DNA from: Moraxellaceae bacterium
GTDB lineage: Bacteria > Pseudomonadota > Gammaproteobacteria > Pseudomonadales > Moraxellaceae
Assembly: GCA_003543245.1 (NCBI GenBank)
Contig: DPJB01000023.1
Coordinates: 1-36,121, forward strand
DNA: 36,121 nucleotides
Direction of reading: 5' to 3'
Shown here: positions 1 through 6,703 of the stretch, piece after piece
Layout: each line of letters starts with the position of its first letter
Numbering within the stretch: position 1 is the stretch's first letter
Translations under genes and position numbers: made by a program
The notes under the pieces: model-generated
What the model was told of the DNA's origin: nothing
The model's input: the letters and a program-made list of their open reading frames with translations, nothing else
Database searches by the model: none

Positions 1-74
1 ACGAACTTCATGCAGAACCAGACGAAGACCGCAAACGCAATGGCTTGCCCGATCAGGGTTGCATTGATGTTCAC
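1..74 (-). CDS. atpF: F1Fo ATP synthase subunit b, 5' end only
   Basis: This is the first 24 codons of the peripheral-stalk subunit b, which continues off the left edge. The translation (V/M)NINATLIGQAIAFAVFVWF is the standard start of proteobacterial AtpF: a short N-terminus leading into the single membrane helix that anchors the stator to subunit a. I chose the GTG at 74 because a good Shine-Dalgarno (GAGGTGAT on the minus strand, 78-85) sits a few bases upstream and the protein begins exactly as the family does. It follows atpE in the same operon. Function is known from the family; only the membrane anchor is visible here. Confidence 0.9.
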   Translation of the reverse strand, partial: MNINATLIGQAIAFAVFVWFCMKF

Positions 75-141
75 GCTATCACCTCAATTCATTTTTCCAG
101 CCGCCGGATTGCGGCCGGAAACAATTCGCAAAAAAGCCGAA

Positions 142-387
142 TTACTTGATGAACGGGTTGGCGAACAGCAGCAGCATGGCGATACCGACACCGATCATCG
201 GCACGGCGTCGAGCAGACCGGCAACGATGAACATCTTCACCTGGAGCTGTGGGCCCAGTTCCGGCTGACGGGCAACGCCGTCCAGGAACTTGCCACCGAG
301 CAGAGCGAAGCCAACGGCTGTGCCGAGAGCGCCGAGACCGATCAGCAGGGCAACGGCCAGCAGGTTCATACCGGTGATGTAATCCAT
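142..387 (-). CDS. atpE: F1Fo ATP synthase subunit c
   Basis: This is the proteolipid forming the membrane rotor ring that carries protons through Fo. It is 81 residues long, the usual length. There are two hydrophobic helices separated by the polar RQPE loop (residues 40-43) that contacts gamma and epsilon. The proton-carrying acid is Asp60 in AGLLDAVPMIG on the second helix, and the first helix has the Gly/Ala-rich packing face. An AGAGGA-type Shine-Dalgarno precedes the ATG. The gene lies between atpB and atpF, the standard order. Asp at the ion site with no sodium-type Glu pattern suggests a proton-coupled enzyme. Confidence 0.96.
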   Translation of the reverse strand: MDYITGMNLLAVALLIGLGALGTAVGFALLGGKFLDGVARQPELGPQLQVKMFIVAGLLDAVPMIGVGIAMLLLFANPFIK

Positions 388-443
388 CTTTAAGTCCTCT
401 TACTTTGGTTAAAGGGTGAAATCAGTACTGCAGCAAAACAAAA

Positions 444-1355
444 TCAGTGATCGTGCGATTCCGAGGCCATGCTCAGGTACACGATGGTCAGCATCATGAA
501 CACGAAAGCCTGCAGGGTGATCACCAGGATATGGAAGATCGCCCAGACAATCTGCAGGCCGCCACCCAGTACACCGAGGGCCAGGCCACCAGTAAACATG
601 AGTGCGATCAGGATGAAGATAAGCTCGCCGGCATACATGTTGCCGAACAGTCGAAGGCCAAGCGAAATCGGCTTGGTGATAAGGCCGATGCCTTCGAGAA
701 TGAAGTTGAACGGAATCAGCGCCCAGTGATTGAACGGGTTAAGGGTCAGTTCCTTGGTGAAACCGCCAGCGCCCTTCATCTTGATGCTGTAGAAAAGAAT
801 GAGGAAGAACACCGAGAAGCTCATGCCCAGCGTGGCATTGGGGTCGGTGGTCGGCACAACCTTCATGTAGACATGGTGCGGGTCCATACCAAAGAAGGTG
901 GAACCGATCCAGGAGGATGCTGCCGGCAGGAAGTCCACGGGGATCAGATCCATGAAATTCATCAGGAAGATCCAGGTGAAGATGGTCAGCGCCAGCGGTG
1001 CAATCAGTGCCGACTTGCCGTGATAGGTATCACGCACGTTGGTATCAACGAAATCGATCAGCACTTCGACGAAATTCTGCAGCTTGCCCGGCACACCGCT
1101 GGTGGCCTTGCGTGCGGCCAGCCAGAACACCAGACAGAACAGGGCGCCCAGACCGACAGACCAGCCGAGTGTATCGACGTGGAAAGCCTTGAAACCCATG
1201 GCCTTGGCTTCGACGGCATTGTGCGCCAGCGTCCAGGTGGATTCAGTGAGGACTTCTTCACCGTGTTCGCCGTGACGAACATAGCCAGCCGGGAGCTCGC
1301 CATAGGTCAGGTTGGTGAGATGGTGCTTGATGTAATCGGTTGAATTACCAGCCAT
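444..1355 (-). CDS. atpB: F1Fo ATP synthase subunit a
   Basis: Subunit a forms the two proton half-channels next to the c ring. The protein is 303 residues, somewhat longer than the enterobacterial form, with the extra length in a hydrophilic N-terminal region (about residues 1-60) before the first membrane helix. The essential arginine is Arg235 in the motif LGLRLFGNMYAGEL, followed by the last two helices. I chose the ATG at 1355 (MAGNSTDYIK) and not the far upstream in-frame start, because the longer form would run deep into atpI. It starts 10 bases after the atpI stop codon, so the two are probably co-transcribed and possibly translationally coupled. Confidence 0.95.
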   Translation of the reverse strand: MAGNSTDYIKHHLTNLTYGELPAGYVRHGEHGEEVLTESTWTLAHNAVEAKAMGFKAFHVDTLGWSVGLGALFCLVFWLAARKATSGVPGKLQNFVEVLIDFVDTNVRDTYHGKSALIAPLALTIFTWIFLMNFMDLIPVDFLPAASSWIGSTFFGMDPHHVYMKVVPTTDPNATLGMSFSVFFLILFYSIKMKGAGGFTKELTLNPFNHWALIPFNFILEGIGLITKPISLGLRLFGNMYAGELIFILIALMFTGGLALGVLGGGLQIVWAIFHILVITLQAFVFMMLTIVYLSMASESHDH

Positions 1356-1365
1356 TTTCAGCAGC

Positions 1366-1761
1366 TCACTTTTTCGTTCCCGCGGTCCCCAGGAGCAACG
1401 CGCCCCAAGCACCAACAAGGTGTACCAAGATGAATCCGGTCAGTAGCCAGCCGGCCTCCACGGACTTTACCGTGACAAACACGACGGCAAAGAGCGCGGC
1501 AGTCAGGACAAACTTGCCTGCCTCGCCCTTGTAAAAACTGCGCACAATATGCGGTGCGGATGTGGCACCCGCATGACGGAAGGCTTGCAGGGAAAAATAC
1601 AGAGAACCCGCAAGCGATATTCCGGCACCCATTCCCGCTGACACTCCCGCCCACCTGCCCGCCCAAAGGCTGGCCAGGGTGACCACCACTGCTGCGGCGA
1701 GCTGAAGCATCAGCAGGCGCACGGCGATCGTTCGGTCCACAAGGGGACGAGGCTGATTCAC
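1366..1761 (-). CDS. atpI: ATP synthase accessory protein I
   Basis: AtpI is a small membrane protein encoded first in many atp operons and implicated in assembly of the c ring. This one has 131 residues and four hydrophobic segments (about residues 14-33, 40-58, 82-102 and 106-126), with a charged linker between the second and third. The start is a GTG at 1761 with GGA seven bases upstream; an overlapping ATG at 1763 is out of frame and immediately meets a stop. It is the first gene after the predicted atp promoter. Sequence conservation in this family is low, so position in the operon carries much of the assignment. Confidence 0.85.
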   Translation of the reverse strand: MNQPRPLVDRTIAVRLLMLQLAAAVVVTLASLWAGRWAGVSAGMGAGISLAGSLYFSLQAFRHAGATSAPHIVRSFYKGEAGKFVLTAALFAVVFVTVKSVEAGWLLTGFILVHLVGAWGALLLGTAGTKK

Positions 1762-1826
1762 ATCAGATCCAGGCTGGGTACAACAGGGGGGCGGTCAGGA
1801 AATGACCGTCCCATAGGGCGCCGGCG

Positions 1827-1855
1827 ATTATAGAGAGCAGCCCTACCTTCCGCAA
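1827..1855 (-). promoter_or_regulatory. sigma-70-type promoter of the atp operon
   Basis: Read on the minus strand there is a perfect -10 TATAAT (1832-1827) and a -35 TTGCGG (1855-1850) with exactly 17 bases between them. The start site would be near 1820, giving a leader of about 60 bases before atpI. That leader holds a small hairpin, CGGTCA/TGACCG (1792-1808, 5-base loop). The -10 and spacing are seen directly; use as the atp promoter is inferred. Confidence 0.7.
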
Positions 1856-1905
1856 CCTCACAGTCAGCGGTTGGCCAATTTGTCATTGTCATGGATCAGC
1901 TCTTT

Positions 1906-1958
1906 CCCCACCATATATATAGGTGTGTCATTGGCGAGCCATACCATATATGGTGGGG
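1906..1958. repeat. 13-bp perfect inverted repeat containing an ACCATATATGGT palindrome
   Basis: The left arm CCCCACCATATAT (1906-1918) and right arm ATATATGGTGGGG (1946-1958) are exact reverse complements, separated by 27 bases. The right half also contains a self-palindrome, ACCATATATGGT (1943-1954), and the left half a near-palindrome, ACCATATATATAGGT. Two copies of a palindromic core in opposite orientation look more like paired operator sites than a terminator: there is no T-run after either arm. It lies 50-100 bases upstream of the atp promoter. Confidence 0.65.
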
Positions 1959-2165
1959 TCTCCCTGCCGGCCTCATGCCGGCCCTCCCCGGGTGGTGAAA
2001 AGATTATTTGCTTCCCGTCGCCCCGATACCCTCTTGTCTGACACCAAATGACGACCTACACGTCGTAACGAAAACCTAACCTGTCGCTACTTGGTCTTTT
2101 TATGGGCCTGGACTAGGGTTGGGCCATTGAATGTAATGCCGGTCACCGGCAAAGGAGTACTACTC

Positions 2166-2720
2166 ATGCGCAAGATCCTGCTGGCCACCACCCTGGCCCT
2201 GACCGCCGTCACCGCCGTCACCGCCCAAGCGGAACCGTTCTCTTATGACTACGTTGAAGGCGGCGTTGGTGAAGTGGACTCGGGCGATGCCCTCTTTGCA
2301 AAAGGCAGCCGCGCGCTGGACCAGAACCTGTTTGTGCTGGGCGGTGTCTATGCCCTGGACTTTCCCCATGACGTCAGCGGCTACTATCTGGAAGGCGGCG
2401 TGGGCTATCACGTCCCCCTCAGCAAGCAGGCCGACCTCTTCATGACGGCGCAGCTGCTGTACGCCGACATCGACTCGCATGGCGACAACGATGACCTTGG
2501 CGCCGTACTGCGGGTTGGCTCGCGCTTCAGCCCGTTCACCAAGCTGGAGCTGGAAGGCGCACTGGCCCTGAGCTCGAATGACATGCTGGTGAATGACGGT
2601 GTGGGCATTGATGTGTCTGGCCGCTATTACTTCACCAAGCAATTCTCGGCTGCCCTTGGCCTGCACAGCGATACCGAACTGGATGGCGCTTCGCTCGGAG
2701 TGCGATACAACTTCCGTTAA
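2166..2720 (+). CDS. small outer-membrane beta-barrel protein
   Basis: This is a 184-residue exported protein. Residues 1-22 are a signal peptide (MRKILLATTLALTAVTAVTAQA, cleavage after AQA). The mature part is made of alternating-polarity strands separated by acidic turns (for example residues near SHGDNDDLG), and it ends in the barrel-like strand SLGVRYNFR. Length and pattern fit an eight-stranded barrel. The ATG at 2166 was chosen because AAAGGAG (2151-2157) lies eight bases upstream and the signal peptide starts there; an upstream in-frame start would bury it. The gene is monocistronic, closed by the terminator at 2750. Barrel fold is inferred; substrate and role are unknown. Confidence 0.75.
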   Translation: MRKILLATTLALTAVTAVTAQAEPFSYDYVEGGVGEVDSGDALFAKGSRALDQNLFVLGGVYALDFPHDVSGYYLEGGVGYHVPLSKQADLFMTAQLLYADIDSHGDNDDLGAVLRVGSRFSPFTKLELEGALALSSNDMLVNDGVGIDVSGRYYFTKQFSAALGLHSDTELDGASLGVRYNFR

Positions 2721-2749
2721 GCTGGCGGGGCTTCACTTGTCAGATTAAT

Positions 2750-2783
2750 AAAAGAAGCCCGGCATTTGCCGGGCTTCTTTTTT
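2750..2783 (+). terminator. strong rho-independent terminator
   Basis: AAAAGAAGCCCGGCA (2750-2764) and TGCCGGGCTTCTTTT (2767-2781) form a perfect 15-base-pair stem with a 2-base loop, ending in a T-run. It lies 30 bases after the beta-barrel stop. Because the arms start with A and end with T, it can also stop the convergent leftward gene that ends at 2812. Confidence 0.9.
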
Positions 2784-2811
2784 ACTGAGGTGGATCGGCA
2801 TGTGTGGCGGC

Positions 2812-3168
2812 TTACCACCTCATCCGCATGCGAAGGGTCACATTCTCCTCATCATCCAGACTCAGGCTCCAGCGACCATCATGCTTGAACGCGTTGAAGT
2901 GGCCGGAGGGCATGAAGCGGCTGACCCCCAACGCACTCAGTATCCGGTCGCGCGCCGCCCTGCGCTCTTCCTTGTTCCGCTGTGCTTGCAAGGCAGGATC
3001 ACCGGCAAGCGCGGTTGCGCCAAAAGCAGTGTCATCGCCTGACATTGATGCCGTACTTGTGGCATCCGTTCCCGGGTTGAATGAAAGATCAAGTAATGGT
3101 GTTTCGGTATCTGCACAAACCGGCGCAGAGCACACCAGACACATCAGAAGGCAATATAAACGGTACAT
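2812..3168 (-). CDS. hypothetical exported protein
   Basis: This 118-residue protein has an N-terminal signal peptide of about 19 residues (ending SAPVCA, then DTETPLLDLSF). The mature chain has a Thr/Ser/Asp-rich stretch (residues 33-50), a basic helix (QAQRNKEERRAARDRIL, about 62-78) and a C-terminal strand-like end (SLSLDDEENVTLRMRMRW). The minus strand has GGGGAG upstream of the ATG. I do not recognise a family. It converges on the terminator at 2750 and looks monocistronic. It is real by signal peptide and ribosome-binding site; function is unknown. Confidence 0.65.
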   Translation of the reverse strand: MYRLYCLLMCLVCSAPVCADTETPLLDLSFNPGTDATSTASMSGDDTAFGATALAGDPALQAQRNKEERRAARDRILSALGVSRFMPSGHFNAFKHDGRWSLSLDDEENVTLRMRMRW

Positions 3169-3263
3169 TGGGAACTCCCCGCACCATTCTTGTTTTCTCC
3201 GGTCCTTGAGGGAGGTGCGTCATATCCGCACCATCAGCATGTGCCTATCGAAGAAATGCCGCC

Positions 3264-3299
3264 AATAAATAACCCGACTCAAGGTCGGGCTGTTTATTT
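3264..3299 (-). terminator. hairpin downstream of the coiled-coil gene, possible terminator
   Basis: CCCGAC (3273-3278) pairs with GTCGGG (3284-3289) around a 5-base loop. The stem extends through imperfect A/T pairs (AATAAAT against GTTTATT) out to 3264-3298. It lies about 95 bases after the stop of the gene at 3392. The flanking A/T stem could serve as the U-tract in either direction, but the tract is interrupted, so strength is uncertain. Confidence 0.5.
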
Positions 3300-3391
3300 C
3301 CATATGGACCAAGCAAACGTCGACTAAGTCACATTTTTCATTATCAGGCCGGGACTCCCCCGATACTGAGCGCTCCTGGCATGAACTTTTT

Positions 3392-3643
3392 CTAGAGAAT
3401 GACAACCAGAGCAATGGCCACAACACCCAGGATAAAAACCCATTTTATTGCCTTGAGCCCTCTGTCCTGGAGCGCTTCGGCCTTGGAAGTAAGCTTATTT
3501 GCTCTTTCGTACTGCTCATCTGCGCGTTCGAACATCTTCTCGGATATTTCCAGAAGCCTGGCCTGGCGCTCAAGCGCCACGGACTGGAGATCCCGGATCT
3601 CTTGCAGCAGAGCGATAGTTTTATCCACTTTTTCTTCTGTCAT
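3392..3643 (-). CDS. small coiled-coil membrane protein, C-tail anchored
   Basis: This 83-residue protein has a long charged helix with heptad-like spacing (residues 1-62, rich in Glu, Arg, Gln and Leu: KTIALLQEIRDLQSVALERQ) followed by one hydrophobic segment at the extreme C-terminus (about 66-83, KWVFILGVVAIALVVIL). That is the layout of a tail-anchored or single-span protein whose soluble helix can dimerise. I chose the ATG at 3643 because GGAG lies nine bases upstream; an in-frame TTG at 3658 is possible but overlaps that site. No family is recognised. Its neighbours give no clear pathway. Confidence 0.65.
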   Translation of the reverse strand: MTEEKVDKTIALLQEIRDLQSVALERQARLLEISEKMFERADEQYERANKLTSKAEALQDRGLKAIKWVFILGVVAIALVVIL

Positions 3644-3794
3644 GTATTTCCACTCCAACGTTTGGGGTTAAGGAACCAAGTGTCGGGCACGGTTTGGTAA
3701 TAAATTCTCCATGGGTTCACTTTTTAAGGCAATCAACGATACAGGATCCGCATAATTTCAGCCTGAATGGAATATCCTGAAAGCGTTTCATTTT

Positions 3795-4483
3795 TCAATA
3801 CCTCATGCTGCTGAATTTCACACACCCCAGCACGCGCATATGCGGAGTGCGGTGAACCCCATTTATTTTCTTGTGGCGTGCCCAGTGCGTAAACTCCAGA
3901 GGAGAAACTCGTCTTTCATGACATGCCTCGAAAAAATACGACCATGCCCTCCTGCTATCGTGCAGGCGGGACTCCAGAGGCCTGCTCTTGAACTGGCTTG
4001 CACCCGGCATGATCTCAAGCGTATCCCATATCGGCTGGAGCATGGAATCAATAAATGCCCGCTTTTCCTCGACGATGTCAGGATTAATCTTGAGCTCATC
4101 CACAGTGATACCGTAGCCTGTGGAAATCTTGAGCCAGGCATCTCGGCCATCAGTCGTGTGAAACGGGCATGCGACAAGCGTATTTTTTGCCATGGGTGAA
4201 TTCATGTTTATCCATATCCACTGGATCATGAGTTCCCTCTTCAGGTTAGGCGCATAGACATCCAGATATCCTTTTCGCTGCATTCTTGAGTCGGATGGGT
4301 ATCTCCATTGATCCTGCGGCGGCAGAATTAGTGAAAATACGAATTCATCACCCTCCCGATGAGCTGGCATTGAATATGCTTTTGTTACATGTATCCGTTG
4401 ATCGATTGGAAACGCCACATATTTAGCGGAAGCAGTACACCCTGATAAAAATTGGAAGTGCATATAGTCCACAGGGCTTTCAT
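3795..4483 (-). pseudogene. decayed lipoprotein paralogue fused to a second lipoprotein remnant
   Basis: A readable frame of 225 codons starts at a GTG (4472) and is plainly a paralogue of the lipoprotein at 4863-5630: FVFSLILPP, IQWIWIN, ACPFHTTD, ISTGYGITVDE and IWDTLEIMPG all have close counterparts there. Three lesions are visible. First, the signal peptide start MKALW (ATG at 4483) is one base out of frame with the lipobox FLSGC; closing the shift restores Cys16, as in the paralogue. Second, about 80 central residues are missing. Third, the normal TAG after ...QF reads AAG, so translation runs on into a segment (FFEACHERRVSPLEFTHW) that matches the N-terminus of the lipoprotein at 6291 (FLVACHVGRVSSPEFMLW). 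DNA identity in that tail is obvious by eye. A short functional variant cannot be excluded. Confidence 0.65.
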
Positions 4484-4862
4484 TAAATAAAACCTTCGAG
4501 CACGCCGTATTACGAGCATGTGGCTGACTACTCTCTCCAAGCCTGAATCCATCAGGACTGAAGACATGGGGTACTCCACTCGGAAAAATGTCACTTCCCG
4601 ACAGTCCTCAACACCAATCCATCAGTTGCTCATCTTGGCTATTGCATAACAGATCAGGTTGGCCACTGCAGCAATGTCGGCCCCAAACTATACTAGCCCC
4701 TTGATTTCAAATGCTCTCTAGTCGACACAAAATATCTGAAGACAATGATGCCGCTCTCCTAAGCTGCACGGCAGCGCTAGGTTTCGCTACATTTCAATGA
4801 TTTTTTAAATTCTTATGATGCGATCAGTCTGACTATGCTTGCTTATTTGTCGCAAGTGGCGC
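4484..4862. other. intergenic region with no recognised gene
   Basis: These 379 bases lie between the decayed lipoprotein copy and its intact paralogue. One minus-strand frame from about 4612 to 4472 is open and runs into the pseudogene, but it has no start codon, no ribosome-binding site and no recognisable family. The 4680-4860 part is AT-rich with no convincing promoter or hairpin. I see no mobile-element ends. It may be residue of the duplication that made the decayed copy. Confidence 0.5.
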
Positions 4863-5630
4863 CTAAAACTGATAGGCCCTTGGCATGATTTCCACCGAGT
4901 CCCACATGGGTTTTAGCCATTCATCAAGCGCTTTCAGATTGTCTTCTATAACCTTCGGGTTGGCGGCAATGTCAGCAGTCGTGACATCGAAGCTCACACT
5001 GATCTTGAAATACGCATCTTTGTTATCCGTGGTGCGGAAAGGGCAAGTGTCAAAAACACCATAGATGCCCTCTCTGGCCTGTGCCAAATATTCTTGCGTG
5101 TAATCTTTGACCGGTGGCGTGTAACGGCCTCTGCGCGTTAAGGTGCGCACGCAATAGAACGGTTTTTTTCCCTTGTAAACAACCTGCCTGAACTGAATCT
5201 GAGAATACCCAGCCCGATGCCAGTCGCCATAGCGCAACTGCTTTTCGGTGGGCGTATAGGGCATGCGAGAGCCATCGCCCTTTACACCTGTGTACCACGG
5301 AAAGTAATACGACTCATCTCTAATCGTCTCCAGTGTCTCTGTAGACCGCCGATTAATCCAGAGCCATTCAATCCCGAGCTCCTTTCTGCCTTGTCGGCCA
5401 TAAGGTCGTAAATATCCCATGGATGCCGCCTGTGACTTTGCGTAGTAGCTCCATTCATCCGGCGGCAAAATCACCGAAAAAGCGAAATCTTTACCAATGG
5501 TTCTACGCCCATACTCATCGTATCCTGTTGTTACGACGATGCGTTGGCCCACAGGATAAACCAGGTCGGGAGGCACAGACACGCACCCAGCCACAAATAT
5601 ACAAGCCGCCAGGCATTTTAAGAGTTTCAT
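4863..5630 (-). CDS. predicted lipoprotein, intact member of the duplicated family
   Basis: This 255-residue protein has a lipoprotein signal peptide (MKLLKCLAACIFVAGC, lipid-accepting Cys16). The mature chain is a compact soluble domain with conserved blocks FAFSVILPP, GIEWLWIN, TCPFRTTDNKDAYFKIS and a C-terminal helix LDEWLKPMWDSVEIMP. It has two further cysteines (FYC and DTC). I do not recognise a named family. The decayed copy at 3795 shares the outer blocks and lacks about 80 central residues. GGA lies upstream of the ATG. It is the third small lipoprotein downstream of the TpsA exoprotein. Position suggests a periplasmic or outer-membrane partner or immunity factor, but nothing in the sequence proves it. 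Confidence 0.75.
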   Translation of the reverse strand: MKLLKCLAACIFVAGCVSVPPDLVYPVGQRIVVTTGYDEYGRRTIGKDFAFSVILPPDEWSYYAKSQAASMGYLRPYGRQGRKELGIEWLWINRRSTETLETIRDESYYFPWYTGVKGDGSRMPYTPTEKQLRYGDWHRAGYSQIQFRQVVYKGKKPFYCVRTLTRRGRYTPPVKDYTQEYLAQAREGIYGVFDTCPFRTTDNKDAYFKISVSFDVTTADIAANPKVIEDNLKALDEWLKPMWDSVEIMPRAYQF

Positions 5631-5751
5631 TTCACTGATCCGCTCAATAATGCCGATTTAAAATTTCTACCGATTAAACTCAAAACGTCCGTGTAATCGG
5701 GCCAGAATCCGGATGAAAATTGTCCATTACGAACCATTAACCAGATTTGGC

Positions 5752-6186
5752 TCACTCACACTCCCCGTAAAAAGAAACATTAGTAATGTTTGTAGTGTCA
5801 TCGAACTTCATGACAACTGACATACCTATGGTTTTGTCATACCGTTTTGATGATGGAGAATTGAACACCCAAACCTCGTACCAGATGGGTGGCTCGTGCT
5901 TTACAACACGAACTTCTTTCAGCGCAGATTTTTCAAGACCACACTGATCAATAAATTTCTTAAAAATTTCATTTTTATACCTTTCGTTAGCTGCCGTCTC
6001 ACCAGGCAACCCAGCCCATACCCCCATCTCAAATGATGAGGCTCCATTTTCATGAGCAGTGAACTTCATTCTCGTTGGCTGATAATTCGCTTGCTGAGCA
6101 TCATTGAACCTTTGCACTTGCTTGGGAGGGCTTGATGTAACTGAGCACCCCGTAAGAAAAATTAAAAATGCTATCAAGCAACGCAT
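5752..6186 (-). CDS. small predicted lipoprotein
   Basis: This 144-residue protein starts MRCLIAFLIFLTGC, a short lipoprotein signal peptide with lipid Cys14. The mature part is about 130 residues, mixed alpha/beta in appearance, with two other cysteines (DQCGLEK and the C-terminal GECE) that could form a disulfide. I chose the ATG at 6186 because GGAAG lies about eight bases upstream; the in-frame ATG at 6201 has no such site. Base composition is AT-rich compared with the core genes. It is the second gene after tpsA, about 100 bases from the first lipoprotein. I do not recognise the family. Confidence 0.7.
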   Translation of the reverse strand: MRCLIAFLIFLTGCSVTSSPPKQVQRFNDAQQANYQPTRMKFTAHENGASSFEMGVWAGLPGETAANERYKNEIFKKFIDQCGLEKSALKEVRVVKHEPPIWYEVWVFNSPSSKRYDKTIGMSVVMKFDDTTNITNVSFYGECE

Positions 6187-6290
6187 ATGCTTAACTTCCA
6201 TTTATTGAATATTTTAAAAAATTGATAACCATTGTTTAAAAATTTACATCTCACAATGCCAGTTATTAGATATAACGCATTACCGGGTCG

Positions 6291-6692
6291 CTATGGTTGG
6301 CAAATATTCCATTTTGAGTAGTCTTTATGCCTGCAAAATTCACTATTAATCCTTGTCTCTTTATTTCTGACATGGGCCTGGCGTAAGTTTTCTAAACGGC
6401 ATTCGTTTTGCTTAGATCGTTTATTACAAAAATCTGAAAGGCTGTATTTAAATCCAGAATTTTTCATACACTGATTAACCCGTGCATAATTCTCAACATC
6501 TGTTCCAGATCGATATGGAAACATATTTGTGTCTCCGAATGGATTGTTGGCACCACACTCCAGAAGAGCCATTTTGATATCGTCATTGGTAGTGCCTGTC
6601 ATTTTCCATAGCATAAATTCCGGGGAAGAAACTCGCCCTACATGGCAAGCCACGAGGAAAATTGTTAGCACTGAAATAAATGACTTATGCAA
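6291..6692 (-). CDS. Cys-rich lipoprotein coupled to tpsA, immunity candidate
   Basis: This 133-residue protein starts at a TTG and has a lipoprotein signal peptide ending FLVAC (lipid Cys16). The mature chain has six more cysteines (ECG, QCM, FCN, ECR, FCR, ICQ), enough for three disulfides, so it should fold outside the cytoplasm. The Shine-Dalgarno AAAGGA (minus strand, 6700-6705) overlaps the tpsA stop codon at 6704-6706 and the genes are 11 bases apart, a layout that implies translational coupling. A remnant of a second copy is fused to the pseudogene at 3795. Family unknown. A lipoprotein tightly coupled to a large exoprotein fits an immunity or processing partner, by inference. Confidence 0.7.
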   Translation of the reverse strand: MHKSFISVLTIFLVACHVGRVSSPEFMLWKMTGTTNDDIKMALLECGANNPFGDTNMFPYRSGTDVENYARVNQCMKNSGFKYSLSDFCNKRSKQNECRLENLRQAHVRNKETRINSEFCRHKDYSKWNICQP

Positions 6693-6703
6693 TTTGTTAT
6701 CCT

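Larger units (their letters stand above)
1762..2165. other. divergent intergenic region between atpI and a beta-barrel gene
   Basis: These 404 bases separate atpI (leftward) from the exported protein at 2166 (rightward). They hold the atp promoter (1827-1855), a 13-base inverted repeat (1906-1958), a GCCGGC/GCCGGC hairpin with a 5-base loop (1966-1982) and a short ACGAC/GTCGT inverted repeat near 2051-2066. No open frame here looks coding. A weak promoter-like pair (TTGGTC, 17 bases, TAGGGT, about 2092-2120) precedes the rightward gene; I do not rely on it. Confidence 0.6.

Noticed and set aside
447..1343. A 298-codon open frame on the plus strand across atpB
   Set aside because: It is antisense to atpB, whose sequence is conserved and unmistakable. 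The frame is His/Gln/Glu-rich, typical of a shadow frame in GC-rich DNA.
3220..3426. A 68-codon minus-strand frame after the coiled-coil gene
   Set aside because: It covers the terminator-like hairpin and overlaps the 3' end of the coiled-coil gene. It has no signal peptide, ribosome-binding site or family features.
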